Program-made: the position numbers and the translations under genes | From: Candidatus Brevundimonas phytovorans | GTDB taxonomy: Bacteria; Pseudomonadota; Alphaproteobacteria; Caulobacterales; Caulobacteraceae | Direction of reading: 5' to 3' | Length of the DNA: 64,000 bases | NCBI GenBank assembly: GCA_029203145.1 | Contig: CP119309.1 | Span: 893,001-957,000 of the forward strand | Shown: positions 41,505-49,264 of the stretch, piece by piece | How the letters are laid out: the number at the start of each line of letters is the position of its first letter | Numbering within the stretch: position 1 is the stretch's first letter | Notes under the pieces: generated by a model | What the model saw: only the letters and a program-made list of their open reading frames with translations | Database searches by the model: none | What the model was told of the DNA's origin: nothing

Positions 41505-42683
41505 ATGGCAGACCTGAAGAACAGCCAGGGTTTCTCGACCCGCGCCATCCATGCCGGCCAGAAGCCCGACCCGACCACGGGCGCGGTGATGACGCCGATC
41601 TACGCCACCTCGACCTACGCCCAGGAAAGCCCGGGCGTGAACAAGGGGTATGAGTATGCGCGCGGCAAGAACCCGACGCGCGAGGCCTTTGAGGCCTGCA
41701 TCGCCGATCTGGAGGGCGGGGTTCAGGCCTTCGGCTTCGGTTCGGGCATGGCGGCGACCTCGACGGCGCTGGAGCTGCTGGACGCCGGTTCGCACATCGT
41801 CACCGGCGACGACCTCTATGGCGGCTCGTGGCGGCTGTTCGAGCGGGTGCGGCGCCGGTCCATGGGGCTGGACTTCAGCTACATCGACCTGACCGATCTG
41901 GCGGCGGTCGAGGCGTCCATCACTGACAAGACGCGGATGCTGTGGGTCGAGACCCCCACCAATCCGCTGATGAAGCTGGCCGATATCGAGGCCCTGTCGA
42001 AGATCGCCAAGGCCCACAAGCTGATCCTGGTGGTCGACAACACCTTCGCCACGCCGTGGAGCCAGCAGCCGCTGGCCCTGGGCGCGGATGTGGTCATGCA
42101 CTCGGCGACCAAATATCTGAACGGTCACTCCGACATCGTCGCGGGCGTTCTGGTGGCCAAGGACGCCGAGATGGCGGCCCAGCTGAAGTTCCTGCAGAAC
42201 TCCATCGGCGGCGTCATGGGGCCGTTCGACGCCTTCCTGGCCAACCGGGGTCTTAAGACCCTGGGTCTGCGCATGAAGGCGCACAACGAGAACGCCATGG
42301 CCGTGGCGCGCTGGCTGGAAGACCGGGCCGATCAAAAGAATGGCGGCGTGGCCAAGGTCATCTATCCGGGCCTGATCAGCCACCCGCAGCACGAGCTGGC
42401 GGCGCGCCAGATGAACGGCCGCTTCGGGGGCATGGTCACGGTGCTGATCGACGGCGATCTGGAGCGGACCAAGCGGGTGCTGGAGCGGGTGCGCGTCTTC
42501 ACCCTAGCGGAGTCATTGGGCGGGGTCGAAAGCCTGGTGAACCACCCGGCGATCATGACCCACGCCAGCGTGCCCAAGGATGTGCGCGAGGCCGGCGGCG
42601 TCACCGACAACCTGATCCGGCTGTCGGTCGGTGTCGAAGATGTCGAAGACCTGATCGCTGATCTGGATCAGGCCCTGAGCTGA
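41505..42683 (+). CDS. Cystathionine gamma-synthase/gamma-lyase family PLP enzyme
   Basis: The 392-residue enzyme has PLP lysine K203 (MHSATKYLNGH), the YEYARGKNPTR motif near residue 50 and SLGGVESLVNHPAIMTHAS near the end. Gamma-synthase and gamma-lyase cannot be told apart reliably by sequence. Linkage to cystathionine beta-synthase four bases upstream argues for lyase action, so the pair would convert homocysteine to cysteine (reverse transsulfuration). It ends 22 bases before the convergent 87-aa gene. Confidence 0.93.
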   Translation: MADLKNSQGFSTRAIHAGQKPDPTTGAVMTPIYATSTYAQESPGVNKGYEYARGKNPTREAFEACIADLEGGVQAFGFGSGMAATSTALELLDAGSHIVTGDDLYGGSWRLFERVRRRSMGLDFSYIDLTDLAAVEASITDKTRMLWVETPTNPLMKLADIEALSKIAKAHKLILVVDNTFATPWSQQPLALGADVVMHSATKYLNGHSDIVAGVLVAKDAEMAAQLKFLQNSIGGVMGPFDAFLANRGLKTLGLRMKAHNENAMAVARWLEDRADQKNGGVAKVIYPGLISHPQHELAARQMNGRFGGMVTVLIDGDLERTKRVLERVRVFTLAESLGGVESLVNHPAIMTHASVPKDVREAGGVTDNLIRLSVGVEDVEDLIADLDQALS

Positions 42684-42705
42684 AACCCTTCGTGTTGACC
42701 TGAAA

Positions 42706-42969
42706 TCAGACCGTCTTGTCGGGCAGGGCGGTCTGATGGCCCGTGACGGGCGCCAGTTTCTTCTTGGGCGCGGCGCGTTTCCGGGGCGGTGCGGCGGGCT
42801 TGGGCGCCGCCGCGATTTCGGCCAGACGGGCGTCGATCATCGGCAGGATGTCCGCCGCCGTCGTCACCTGAACGCCCGACCCGTGCTCGACCAGACGCGC
42901 CGCGTTGGCGCGCAGAGCCTTCAGGTCGACTTCGCTCAGGGTGGGGATTTTTTCAGCAAGCGTGGTCAT
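42706..42969 (-). CDS. Small Ala/Pro/Lys-tailed protein in cold-shock operon, unknown
   Basis: The 87-residue protein starts at ATG 42969, with AGGAG six bases upstream. The N-terminal half is a helical acidic/basic domain (LSEVDLKALRANAARLVEHG, then VQVTTAADILPMIDARLAEI). The second half is a disordered Pro/Ala/Lys stretch (APPRKRAAPKKKLAP) likely to bind nucleic acid. I do not recognise a family. It is the third gene of a - strand run: csp, IF-1-like, this one, with 20-30 base gaps, so a role in RNA handling is suggested only by context. Confidence 0.7.
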   Translation of the reverse strand: MTTLAEKIPTLSEVDLKALRANAARLVEHGSGVQVTTAADILPMIDARLAEIAAAPKPAAPPRKRAAPKKKLAPVTGHQTALPDKTV

Positions 42970-42989
42970 CGGCGTCTCCTGAGAGCGCA

Positions 42990-43223
42990 TCAGGGCTGGC
43001 GCACGAGGCGCCAGCCCTTCAACTGATTGAAGGCGATCTCGACGACCACGCGGTCGCCGATCAGGCTGACGTCGTTCGGTCGCCCGAAAGACGCCAGCAC
43101 CGTCACCATATGCCCGTTGTTCAAACGCACCCGACGGCGACCCAAGGGGAGCAGCTTCACCACTTCGCCTTCGAAGGCGATGGCGTGCTGGTCGCGCTGG
43201 GCGGCCGTGGTTCGGGGCGTCAA
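42990..43223 (-). CDS. IF-1-like S1/OB-fold protein (divergent infA paralogue)
   Basis: The 77-residue protein resembles translation initiation factor IF-1: FEGEVVKLLPLGRRRVRLNN (IF-1 has EGKVVEALPNATFRVELEN), then GHMVTVLASF and IGDRVVVEIAFNQL (IF-1 has PGDRVTVELSPYDL). The IF-1 insert and arginine end differ, so it is probably a paralogue and not the essential infA. The only start is TTG at 43223 and no good ribosome site is visible, so coupling to the csp gene 27 bases upstream is likely. IF-1 and Csp proteins share the OB fold and RNA binding. Confidence 0.75.
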   Translation of the reverse strand: MTPRTTAAQRDQHAIAFEGEVVKLLPLGRRRVRLNNGHMVTVLASFGRPNDVSLIGDRVVVEIAFNQLKGWRLVRQP

Positions 43224-43250
43224 CGCCGGAGCGACATGCGTGGCGTCGGC

Positions 43251-43463
43251 CTAGTCAGCCGCCTGAAGACGGCCAGCGGATTCTTTGCCGCTGCGGCTGT
43301 CGCGTTCGATTTCGTAGGAGACTTTCTGGTTTTCGTTCAGCGAACCGAGCGAAGAGGCCTCGACGGCCGTGGCGTGGACGAAGACGTCCTTGCCGCCATC
43401 ATCGGGCTGGATGAAACCATAGCCCTTGGTGGAGTTGTACCATTTGACAGTGCCGGTAGCCAT
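43251..43463 (-). CDS. Cold-shock protein (copy 1)
   Basis: The 70-residue CspA-family protein starts MATGTVKWYNSTKGYGFIQP with RNP1 KGYGFI and RNP2 DVFVH intact. It binds single-stranded RNA and DNA as a chaperone. It is nearly identical to the copy at 43733, differing mainly in the middle (ATAVEASSLGSLNENQ here). The ATG at 43463 is fixed by homology. The leader upstream shares a conserved block with the second copy. It leads the operon with the IF-1-like and 87-aa genes. Confidence 0.95.
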   Translation of the reverse strand: MATGTVKWYNSTKGYGFIQPDDGGKDVFVHATAVEASSLGSLNENQKVSYEIERDSRSGKESAGRLQAAD

Positions 43464-43508
43464 TTTCAGGACTCCCCGTTTGAGTGGCCGCAGGAAGGAT
43501 ATCCTGGT

Positions 43509-43592
43509 GGCCTGTCGGGTCTGAATGGGATCGGCTTTGGACCTCGGTGCGCGATGCAAAGGGCAGCAGCGTTTCGCAGAGAGATCGACACA
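43509..43592 (-). promoter_or_regulatory. Conserved cold-shock leader, copy 1
   Basis: In the region upstream of csp copy 1, a block of about 84 bases is nearly the same as 43990-44070 upstream of csp copy 2. Shared runs (+ strand) are GGCCTGTCGGGTCTGAATGG, ATCGGCTT, CTCGGTGCGC and AAAGGGCAGCAGCGTT. A duplicated 5' untranslated region with post-transcriptional control is likely. Confidence 0.65.
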
Positions 43593-43732
43593 GGGAAGGT
43601 GGGCGCTTTGGCCCCCATTAGCAAGGGCAGGGCCTCATTTGGTTGAAATCGGACGCCGCAAACGAAAACGGCGGCGATAGCCGAAGCCATCGCCGCCGTT
43701 CGAAATCCGCACCGAATGAACGGTGCGAGAAA

Positions 43733-43945
43733 TCAGCCTTCGGTCTTCAGTTGACCAGCCGATTCCTTGCCCGAGCGACGGTCGCGCTCGATTTCGTACG
43801 AGACCTTTTGGTTCTCGTCGAGGCCACGCAGGCCGGCAGCTTCGACAGCCGAGATGTGCACGAACACGTCTTTGCCGCCGTCATCGGGTTGGATGAAGCC
43901 GTAGCCCTTGGTGGAGTTAAACCATTTAACAGTGCCGGTAGCCAT
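43733..43945 (-). CDS. Cold-shock protein (copy 2)
   Basis: The 70-residue CspA-family protein starts MATGTVKWFNSTKGYGFIQP, with RNP1 KGYGFI and RNP2 DVFVH, and ends SAGQLKTEG. GGAGG lies eight bases before the ATG at 43945. It is a close duplicate of the gene at 43251, and the two leaders are also alike. It is monocistronic or read through to copy 1, which begins 270 bases further on. The presence of two tandem copies suggests dosage or condition-specific use. Confidence 0.95.
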   Translation of the reverse strand: MATGTVKWFNSTKGYGFIQPDDGGKDVFVHISAVEAAGLRGLDENQKVSYEIERDRRSGKESAGQLKTEG

Positions 43946-43989
43946 TTTCAGGACCTCCGCTAGTCGTTGGCCAAAAGGAACATCCCTTC

Positions 43990-44070
43990 GGCCTGTCGGG
44001 TCTGAATGGATCGGCTTAGTCCTCGGTGCGCAGAGCAAAGGGCAGCAGCGTTACGCAGAGAGATCGACAG
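43990..44070 (-). promoter_or_regulatory. Conserved cold-shock leader, copy 2
   Basis: This is the counterpart of 43509-43592. Just upstream, CCTTGGCGTCCAAGG (44086-44100) is a six-base-arm palindrome that overlaps the likely promoter, where TTGGAC and TATTCT occur on the - strand with a short spacer. Confidence 0.6.
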
Positions 44071-44115
44071 ACAGAATATGGACGGCCTTGGCGTCCAAGG
44101 CAAGACCCCTTCGAC

Positions 44116-44346
44116 CTAGGCGTCTTCTTCTTCCTCGACGGCGGCCGTCGCTTCGCTGGAACCGCCGACATAGTGCTCCTGGCAACGCTTGCGCAGGGCG
44201 GCGGTGATGGTGCCGCCGTACAGGCTGTCCTGAATACGGTCGTAGCCCTCGCTCTGCAGGGCCTGTTTGACATCGCTGACGGTGCGGCAGGCGCCGCTCT
44301 CAGCCAGTTGATAAGCGCGTTCTAAGGTCGTCGGACGGAAAGTCAT
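44116..44346 (-). CDS. Small conserved protein, unknown function
   Basis: The 76-residue protein opens FRPTTLERAYQLAESGACRTVSDVKQAL, a helix-turn-helix-like pair of helices. IQDSLYGGTITAALRKRCQ follows, and the tail is strongly acidic (EATAAVEEEEDA). The N-terminal part could be a small DNA-binding domain, but I do not recognise a named family. It lies upstream of the second csp gene on the same strand and could be cotranscribed with it. Confidence 0.65.
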   Translation of the reverse strand: MTFRPTTLERAYQLAESGACRTVSDVKQALQSEGYDRIQDSLYGGTITAALRKRCQEHYVGGSSEATAAVEEEEDA

Positions 44347-44398
44347 GCCTATAACCTAGGGACTTTCCGCCGATTAGCCACCGATGATCGCCAGAAAG

Positions 44399-45094
44399 TC
44401 AGAAGGCGAAATTGACCCCGGCCACCAGGGCGCTCTTGTATTGCTCGCCCGGAACGTCGGCGTCGGTGTCGTACCAGCGCAGGTCCAACTCGACCTTGGG
44501 CGTCAGGGCATAGGAGCCGCCGACGTTCCAGCCGGTGTAGTCGACGCTGTTGTCCTGATCGCGATAGCCGACCTCGGCGGAGACGTTCAGCTTGTCCGTG
44601 AAGTCCCAGCCGCCGCGCAGCGCCGTCCAGGTCCAGGCCTTGGTCGAGCCGGTGCCGTCAGGCGAGTGCTGCAGCCGCAGGCGGGCGCTGGCCGGACCGA
44701 TCGAGCGCTTCATGTCGGCGGTGAACTCCCAGGCGTCGTCATCATAGCCGGGGTCGGCGTCAAAGCGGTATTTGTGGGCGACGCTCAGGTCGAAGTCGAA
44801 GCCGGCGAACTCGGGGCGGACGCCCAGGGCCAGCTCGTTTTCGAGATTGGAGCCGCCGCTGTCGATGGTTTCCAGCCCGCCCTTTCCGTAGAAGAGGCCG
44901 CTGGCGCTTTCCCATTCCGCCTCGCCATAGACGAAGGGATCGCCGTCGGACTTGGACGCGTCCTTGGAGCGGTTGTCGGTCGCGGCGCCGGCGGAGAAGG
45001 ACCACTTGCCCGCATCCTGGGCATGAGCCCCGGAGGCCAGCAGAACCAGCGGGGCGGCGGCGAGCAGGGCGGCGTTCGTCAGGGTGCGGAGCAT
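44399..45094 (-). CDS. TorF-family putative porin (Gcw_chp)
   Basis: The 231-residue protein has a signal peptide (TNAALLAAAPLVLLASGAHA) and a mature beta-barrel. WSFSAGAATDNRSKD, FVYGEAEWESASGLFYGKGGLET and VGYRDQDNSVDYTGWNVGGSYAL show alternating aromatic/Gly strands, ending in Phe (VAGVNFAF) as needed for barrel insertion. This is the TIGR02001/Gcw_chp pattern. The substrate is unknown. ATG 45094 is used since GAGG is six bases upstream and the signal then starts properly. Confidence 0.85.
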   Translation of the reverse strand: MLRTLTNAALLAAAPLVLLASGAHAQDAGKWSFSAGAATDNRSKDASKSDGDPFVYGEAEWESASGLFYGKGGLETIDSGGSNLENELALGVRPEFAGFDFDLSVAHKYRFDADPGYDDDAWEFTADMKRSIGPASARLRLQHSPDGTGSTKAWTWTALRGGWDFTDKLNVSAEVGYRDQDNSVDYTGWNVGGSYALTPKVELDLRWYDTDADVPGEQYKSALVAGVNFAF

Positions 45095-45125
45095 GGAGGG
45101 CCTCGTGAAAGCGACGAGGCCGCTC

Positions 45126-46052
45126 CTAGAGGCGCTTCTTGTCGAATTTGTCACAGGCTTGCGAAAATTCATCCGTCAACCGCGCCACAAGCTGAGCCGT
45201 AGTAGGGCTGTCGTGGATCGAACCCGAGCCTTGGCCGGCGGACCAGATGGTCTTCCACGCCTTGGCTTCCTCGCCCATGTCCAGCTTGTGTTCGGGCAGG
45301 GCGGCGGGGTCGATCTTGTTCTCAACCAGGGAGGGGGTCAGGAAGTTGGCGGGGATGCCCGAGACGGCGGGCGTATAGGTGATGTCGGCCGAGCCGGAGG
45401 CGACGATCAGGTCCTTGTAATGGGGCTGGGCTTCGCTTTCGGCCGTGGCGATGAAGCGGGTGCCCATATAGGCGAAGTCGGCGCCCATCATCAGGGCCGC
45501 GGCCACGTCCTGACCCGTGGACAGGCAGCCCGCCAGGATGATGGTCCCGTCATAGAAGCTGCGCACCTCGTTGATCAGGGCGAAGGGATTGACCACGCCC
45601 GCGTGACCGCCCGCGCCGTTGGCGACCAGGATCAGGCCGTCGACGCCGGCCTGAGCGGCCTTCTTCGCGTGGCGGACATTGGCGATGTCATGGAAGACAA
45701 CGCCGCCGTAGCCGTGGACCGCGTCCACCACGTCCCGCACCGCGCCCAGGGAGGTGATGATTAGCGGCACCTTTTCTTCGACCGAGACCATCATGTCGGC
45801 CATCAGGCGCGGATTGGTCGGGTGGACGATGTGGTTGACGCCAAAGGCGGCGGCGTCCGGCTTCAGCCGCGACTTGATCTCTTGCACCCAGTCCCGATAG
45901 CCCTCGGTCGTGCGCTGGTTCAGCGAGGGGAAGGTGCCGATCACGCCCGCATTGCAGGCCTCGACCACCAGATCCGGGCCAGACACCAGGAACATGGGCG
46001 AGGCGATGACCGGCAGCTTGAGACCGGACTGCAGGGAAGCGGGAATGGCCAC
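45126..46052 (-). CDS. Nitronate monooxygenase (2-nitropropane dioxygenase family)
   Basis: The 308-residue FMN enzyme has a TIM-barrel: LPVIASPMFLVSGPDLVVEAC, VPLIITSLGA, DGLILVANGAGGHAG (FMN phosphate loop), ILAGCLSTGQDVAAALMMGADFAYMGTRFIAT, and a C-terminal WSAGQGSGSIHD. It oxidises nitronates with oxygen, although many members have unknown natural substrates. The start is GTG 46052 with AGGAAA eight bases upstream; the longer frame runs through a palindromic repeat and is not coding. Confidence 0.9.
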   Translation of the reverse strand: MAIPASLQSGLKLPVIASPMFLVSGPDLVVEACNAGVIGTFPSLNQRTTEGYRDWVQEIKSRLKPDAAAFGVNHIVHPTNPRLMADMMVSVEEKVPLIITSLGAVRDVVDAVHGYGGVVFHDIANVRHAKKAAQAGVDGLILVANGAGGHAGVVNPFALINEVRSFYDGTIILAGCLSTGQDVAAALMMGADFAYMGTRFIATAESEAQPHYKDLIVASGSADITYTPAVSGIPANFLTPSLVENKIDPAALPEHKLDMGEEAKAWKTIWSAGQGSGSIHDSPTTAQLVARLTDEFSQACDKFDKKRL

Positions 46053-46135
46053 GGGTCGTTTCCTGGGATGGTTTCTGCGGGTTGTTTTAAGGGACGCTAA
46101 CCGGGTGTCGCGGGGGAAGGCAATGCGTTCGGCTT

Positions 46136-46283
46136 CCTTCTCCCCCTGGGGGAGAAGGTGGCTCGCGGAGCGAGACGGATGAGGGGTGCGCCTGGCGCAT
46201 TTACGTCCATCCGTTTTGCGCGCTGAACGGGCCCCCTCATCCGAGCGCCTCCGGCGCCCACCTTCTCCCCCGAGGGGAGAAGG
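46136..46283. repeat. Long palindromic intergenic repeat, family CTTCTCCCC (copy 2)
   Basis: This copy has the same ends as 37498-37651, CCTTCTCCCC...GGGGAGAAGG at each side and GACGGATGAGG/CCCCCTCATCCG inside. The centre differs. It occupies most of the 400-base gap between the nitronate monooxygenase and queF; I see no gene or other signal in the rest of that gap. Confidence 0.9.
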
Positions 46284-46453
46284 GTGAGGTTCGCCGCGCC
46301 AAAAAACAGAGTCCAATTCGTCTGAATCGTCTGAAATCCCCCTCAGCCCATCCGTTCGAGACCGGCATTCTACCATGGCTGGAAGGGGCGCCAGGTCGAT
46401 TGTGGAAACACCGTCGCCGGGTCAGGATTTTCTTTGGCGGTGCAAGCGCCTAA

Positions 46454-46924
46454 ATGGCGGGCATGACGCACTATACCGACAGCCTGTCCCAGCTCGGCGC
46501 CCAGACCGCCGCCCCGACCAATCCCGAAGAGGCGGTGCTGGAACGCGTGCCCAATCCGCACGCCGACACGCTTTATGTGGCGCGCTTCACCGCGCCCGAG
46601 TTCACCAGCCTGTGCCCGGTGACGGGCCAGCCCGACTTCGCCCACATCGTCATCGACTATGTGCCCGGCGACTGGCTGGTCGAGTCGAAGTCGTTGAAGC
46701 TGTACCTGACCAGCTTCCGCAACCACGGCGCCTTCCACGAGGACTGCACCGTGGCCATCGGCAAGCGCCTGGCCGACCTGCTGCAACCGAAATGGCTGCG
46801 CATCGGCGGCTACTGGTACCCGCGCGGCGGCATCCCCATCGACGTCTTCTGGCAAACCGGCGCACCGATTGAAGGCGTCTGGCTGCCCGATCAGGGGGTG
46901 GCGACCTATCGCGGGCGGGGGTGA
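46454..46924 (+). CDS. queF: NADPH-dependent 7-cyano-7-deazaguanine reductase
   Basis: The 156-residue protein is a unimodular (type I) QueF of the T-fold family. The catalytic Cys is C54 in FTSLCPVTGQPDFAHI and the Asp is D61. The NADPH-binding motif is ESKSLKLYLTSFRNHGAFHED. It reduces preQ0 to preQ1 for queuosine in tRNA. Starts at 46454 and 46463 are both possible. No preQ1 riboswitch-like sequence could be recognised in the short upstream region. No other que genes are in the window. Confidence 0.95.
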   Translation: MAGMTHYTDSLSQLGAQTAAPTNPEEAVLERVPNPHADTLYVARFTAPEFTSLCPVTGQPDFAHIVIDYVPGDWLVESKSLKLYLTSFRNHGAFHEDCTVAIGKRLADLLQPKWLRIGGYWYPRGGIPIDVFWQTGAPIEGVWLPDQGVATYRGRG

Positions 46925-46949
46925 GGGGCAGGGAGAGGAAGCCGGCGCT

Positions 46950-47975
46950 TTATGCGCTCTCAAGAGGCTTGCTACCCTTCCATTTCGGCAATGTTGGTCG
47001 AGGTCCGAACTGAGTCTGCATCCAGAATAGATCGCCGCCTTCGATCTCGAGCCAGTTTGAGCGAAGAACGGGTGAGCGGTCAGCAAATCGGGTAATTAAG
47101 GTTTCGGAGGTGCGGTCGCACGCAAATGACATCCGGTAGGCGTAGCGTGCTGTGCAGCGGTTTATCCGGCGTACAACGCTCTCATCCGTGATCGTGCGAG
47201 AGAACGGACCGCGCGAACCTTGATGGCCCTTCAGCGTGGTCTTTCCGCGGAGCATTGTCCAAGAGTCTATCGGGAATTGCAGTTCCGCGCGCTCTGGCTT
47301 CCGATCAAGGTTGTAGGGCAGTCTTTGCGAATCTGGCAGTCTGGGATCGTAGAAGCAGACTGGATTGTCGCTAGTGATGAAAGGGGTTGAGGTTCGATTG
47401 TGGAGAATCTCGAAACCTAGATTCATGACCACCGCGTTCGTGCTCTGCAAGATGCTTGGCATTGCATGGATGGACTGATGGGGGTCTATGCTGACATCAA
47501 TCTTTGACCAAATGTCATCCAGCCCATCTGGCATGGGTGGAAGGCGACCTTCACGATCCATCTTCGCCGCTATACCCCTAACTTGAGCTGCCAACGCGCT
47601 CTCAATAAGCTCGCGTGTAGCCGGTACGCGAGCGCGTAGGGACGCGACCATGACGTGGAGATGTGACCATGATTCAGGGGTGATGGAATTAGTACGAGCC
47701 GCTTCGCGCGCTGCGGGCCAAAATTGTTCGACCTCGCTGCAAAATAGGTCCTCCAGAAGATTGTTGTTTTTGCCGCCGTCAGGTGTCGGTTGGGAGTAAT
47801 AGTATTTTCTGAATGCGATCTCTGTGGGGACGATGGGTTGGGGCTCTCCCCCTTTGTCGGCAAAATAAACTTGGATCCTTCCCCGATCGTCGGTGAAGCC
47901 TTCAAGATAAGTGATCGGAATGAAGTGATGGCGCTTCTTTTCGTTTTTGGGAGAACCTGATGTTGCTTGGCTCAT
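46950..47975 (-). CDS. DUF4238 protein in a low-GC islet
   Basis: The 341-residue protein starts near the DUF4238 signature RHHFIPITYLEGFTDDRGRI. It continues with VVMNLGFEILHNRTSTPFITSDNPVCFYD, also typical of the family, and LRSNWLEIEGGDLFWMQTQF at the end. The function is unknown; the family is often found in islands and next to defence genes. The coding region and its 218-base upstream stretch are clearly richer in A and T, with many AAT/ATT/AAG codons, than the surrounding genes. No integrase, transposase or partner gene is beside it. Recent acquisition is the likely reading. Confidence 0.78.
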   Translation of the reverse strand: MSQATSGSPKNEKKRHHFIPITYLEGFTDDRGRIQVYFADKGGEPQPIVPTEIAFRKYYYSQPTPDGGKNNNLLEDLFCSEVEQFWPAAREAARTNSITPESWSHLHVMVASLRARVPATRELIESALAAQVRGIAAKMDREGRLPPMPDGLDDIWSKIDVSIDPHQSIHAMPSILQSTNAVVMNLGFEILHNRTSTPFITSDNPVCFYDPRLPDSQRLPYNLDRKPERAELQFPIDSWTMLRGKTTLKGHQGSRGPFSRTITDESVVRRINRCTARYAYRMSFACDRTSETLITRFADRSPVLRSNWLEIEGGDLFWMQTQFGPRPTLPKWKGSKPLESA

Positions 47976-48193
47976 ACGTCCATAGACCTTTGGTGCGGCC
48001 GCAGATCCAGCCCGCGTAATTTTTCAAATGACTGCATGGTAAAATTCGTAGTGGTTCAGTCTCCGCTGAGTCTCCATTTGAGGCACGAGCGGAACAATGA
48101 CTGCTTTCCGGAGCAAATGCAGGGCTGCATTCTTGACGCTCAAATCTCTCCAAAATTCTTTCCAGCGTCGATATTGATCCTCAGTCTCCTCCC

Positions 48194-49078
48194 ATGACCT
48201 CATCCCCCCGTCTCCCGCTCGAAGCCTGGGGCCGTCGTCTGATGGCTCGCGCGGAGGCGTGGGCGGATCGGGGGCGGTGGCGGGGGTATGCCTATGAGTT
48301 TCTGTGGTTCGGGCTGAAGCAGGGGTGGGCCTGTCTGTTCGGCGGGGCCTTGCTGGGGCTGCTGGTGGGGACGCATCTGTTGTGGCCGGTGTTGTGGCCA
48401 GAAACAGGGATGGGCGGCGGGGCGCCGGTGGCGCGCTATGATGTTCTGGTGATCGGGGCGCTGGTCATTCAGGGGCTGATGCTGGCCTTCAGGCTGGAGA
48501 GCTGGGAGGAGGCGCGGGTCATCTTCCTGTTCCACATCGCCGGGACGATCATGGAGCTGTTCAAGACCTGGCACGGGTCGTGGATCTACCCCGAGGACTC
48601 GCTGTTGCGGATCGGGGCGGTGCCGCTGTTCTCGGGCTTCATGTATGCGGCGGTGGGCAGCTATATCGCGCGGGTGCAGCGCATCTTCCATATCCGGGTG
48701 CGGGGCTATCCGCCGCTGTGGACGACCTGGGTTCTGGCGGCGGCCATCTATGTCAACTTCTTCGCCCATCACTGGCTGCCGGACGTGCGGATCGCGCTGT
48801 TTGCGGCGACGGTGCTGCTGTTCGGGCGGGGCTGGTTCTACTTTACCGCAGATCGGCGGCGGCGGTCGATGCCGCTGCTGCTGGGCTATGGGCTGGTGGC
48901 GCTGTTCATCTGGTTCGCCGAGAACCTGGGGACGTTCGCGCGGGCCTGGGTCTATCCGGGGCAGGCGGACGGGTGGGAGATGGTCAGCCTGAACAAGCTG
49001 GGGGCGTGGTTCCTGCTGATGATTATTTCGGTGGTGCTGGTGTCGCTGGTGCACCGGCCGGAGGAGGAGGGGCGCTAG
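48194..49078 (+). CDS. DUF817-family integral membrane protein
   Basis: The 294-residue protein has about seven hydrophobic segments: GWACLFGGALLGLLVGTHLL, VLVIGALVIQGLMLAF, VIFLFHIAGTIMEL, WVLAAAIYVNFFAHHWL, ALFAATVLLFGRGWFYF, LLGYGLVALFIWFAENL and FLLMIISVVLVSLV. IMELFKTWHGSWIYPEDSLL is the mark of DUF817 (YoaT-like). The function is unknown. Histidine, Glu and Trp residues lie within membrane segments. The start is ATG with CTCCTCCC upstream and no good ribosome site. Confidence 0.87.
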   Translation: MTSSPRLPLEAWGRRLMARAEAWADRGRWRGYAYEFLWFGLKQGWACLFGGALLGLLVGTHLLWPVLWPETGMGGGAPVARYDVLVIGALVIQGLMLAFRLESWEEARVIFLFHIAGTIMELFKTWHGSWIYPEDSLLRIGAVPLFSGFMYAAVGSYIARVQRIFHIRVRGYPPLWTTWVLAAAIYVNFFAHHWLPDVRIALFAATVLLFGRGWFYFTADRRRRSMPLLLGYGLVALFIWFAENLGTFARAWVYPGQADGWEMVSLNKLGAWFLLMIISVVLVSLVHRPEEEGR

Positions 49079-49088
49079 GGCGCTTCTG

Positions 49089-49258
49089 ATCCTCCCCCGT
49101 GCAACGGGGGAGGGGGACCGCCGAAGGTGGTGGAGGGGGCGGATGCGCGCTCGACCTCAAGCCACTAGTGCGGCGCCGAGAGGTTCGATCGTGCCGCTTG
49201 CTCTCGCCCCCTCCACCATGCTGCGCATGGTCCCCCTCCCCCGCAAGCAGGGGAGGAT
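49089..49258. repeat. Palindromic intergenic repeat, family CCTCCCCC (copy 1)
   Basis: CCTCCCCCGTGCAACGGGGGAGG opens and CCTCCCCCGCAAGCAGGGGAGG closes an element whose interior has GGTGGTGGAGGGGGCG and the matching CGCCCCCTCCACCA. Copies are at 57521-57562 (short form) and 62796-62930. The region between DUF817 and the nitroreductase is filled by this repeat. Confidence 0.88.
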
Positions 49259-49264
49259 TGAAGG

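Noticed and set aside
46377..46453. preQ1 riboswitch before queF
   Set aside because: The short upstream stretch has no C-rich/A-rich pseudoknot pattern of the preQ1 classes.
47902..48153. 83-residue - strand frame upstream of DUF4238
   Set aside because: No similarity I can recognise, no ribosome site, and it overlaps the DUF4238 start; possible leader region instead.
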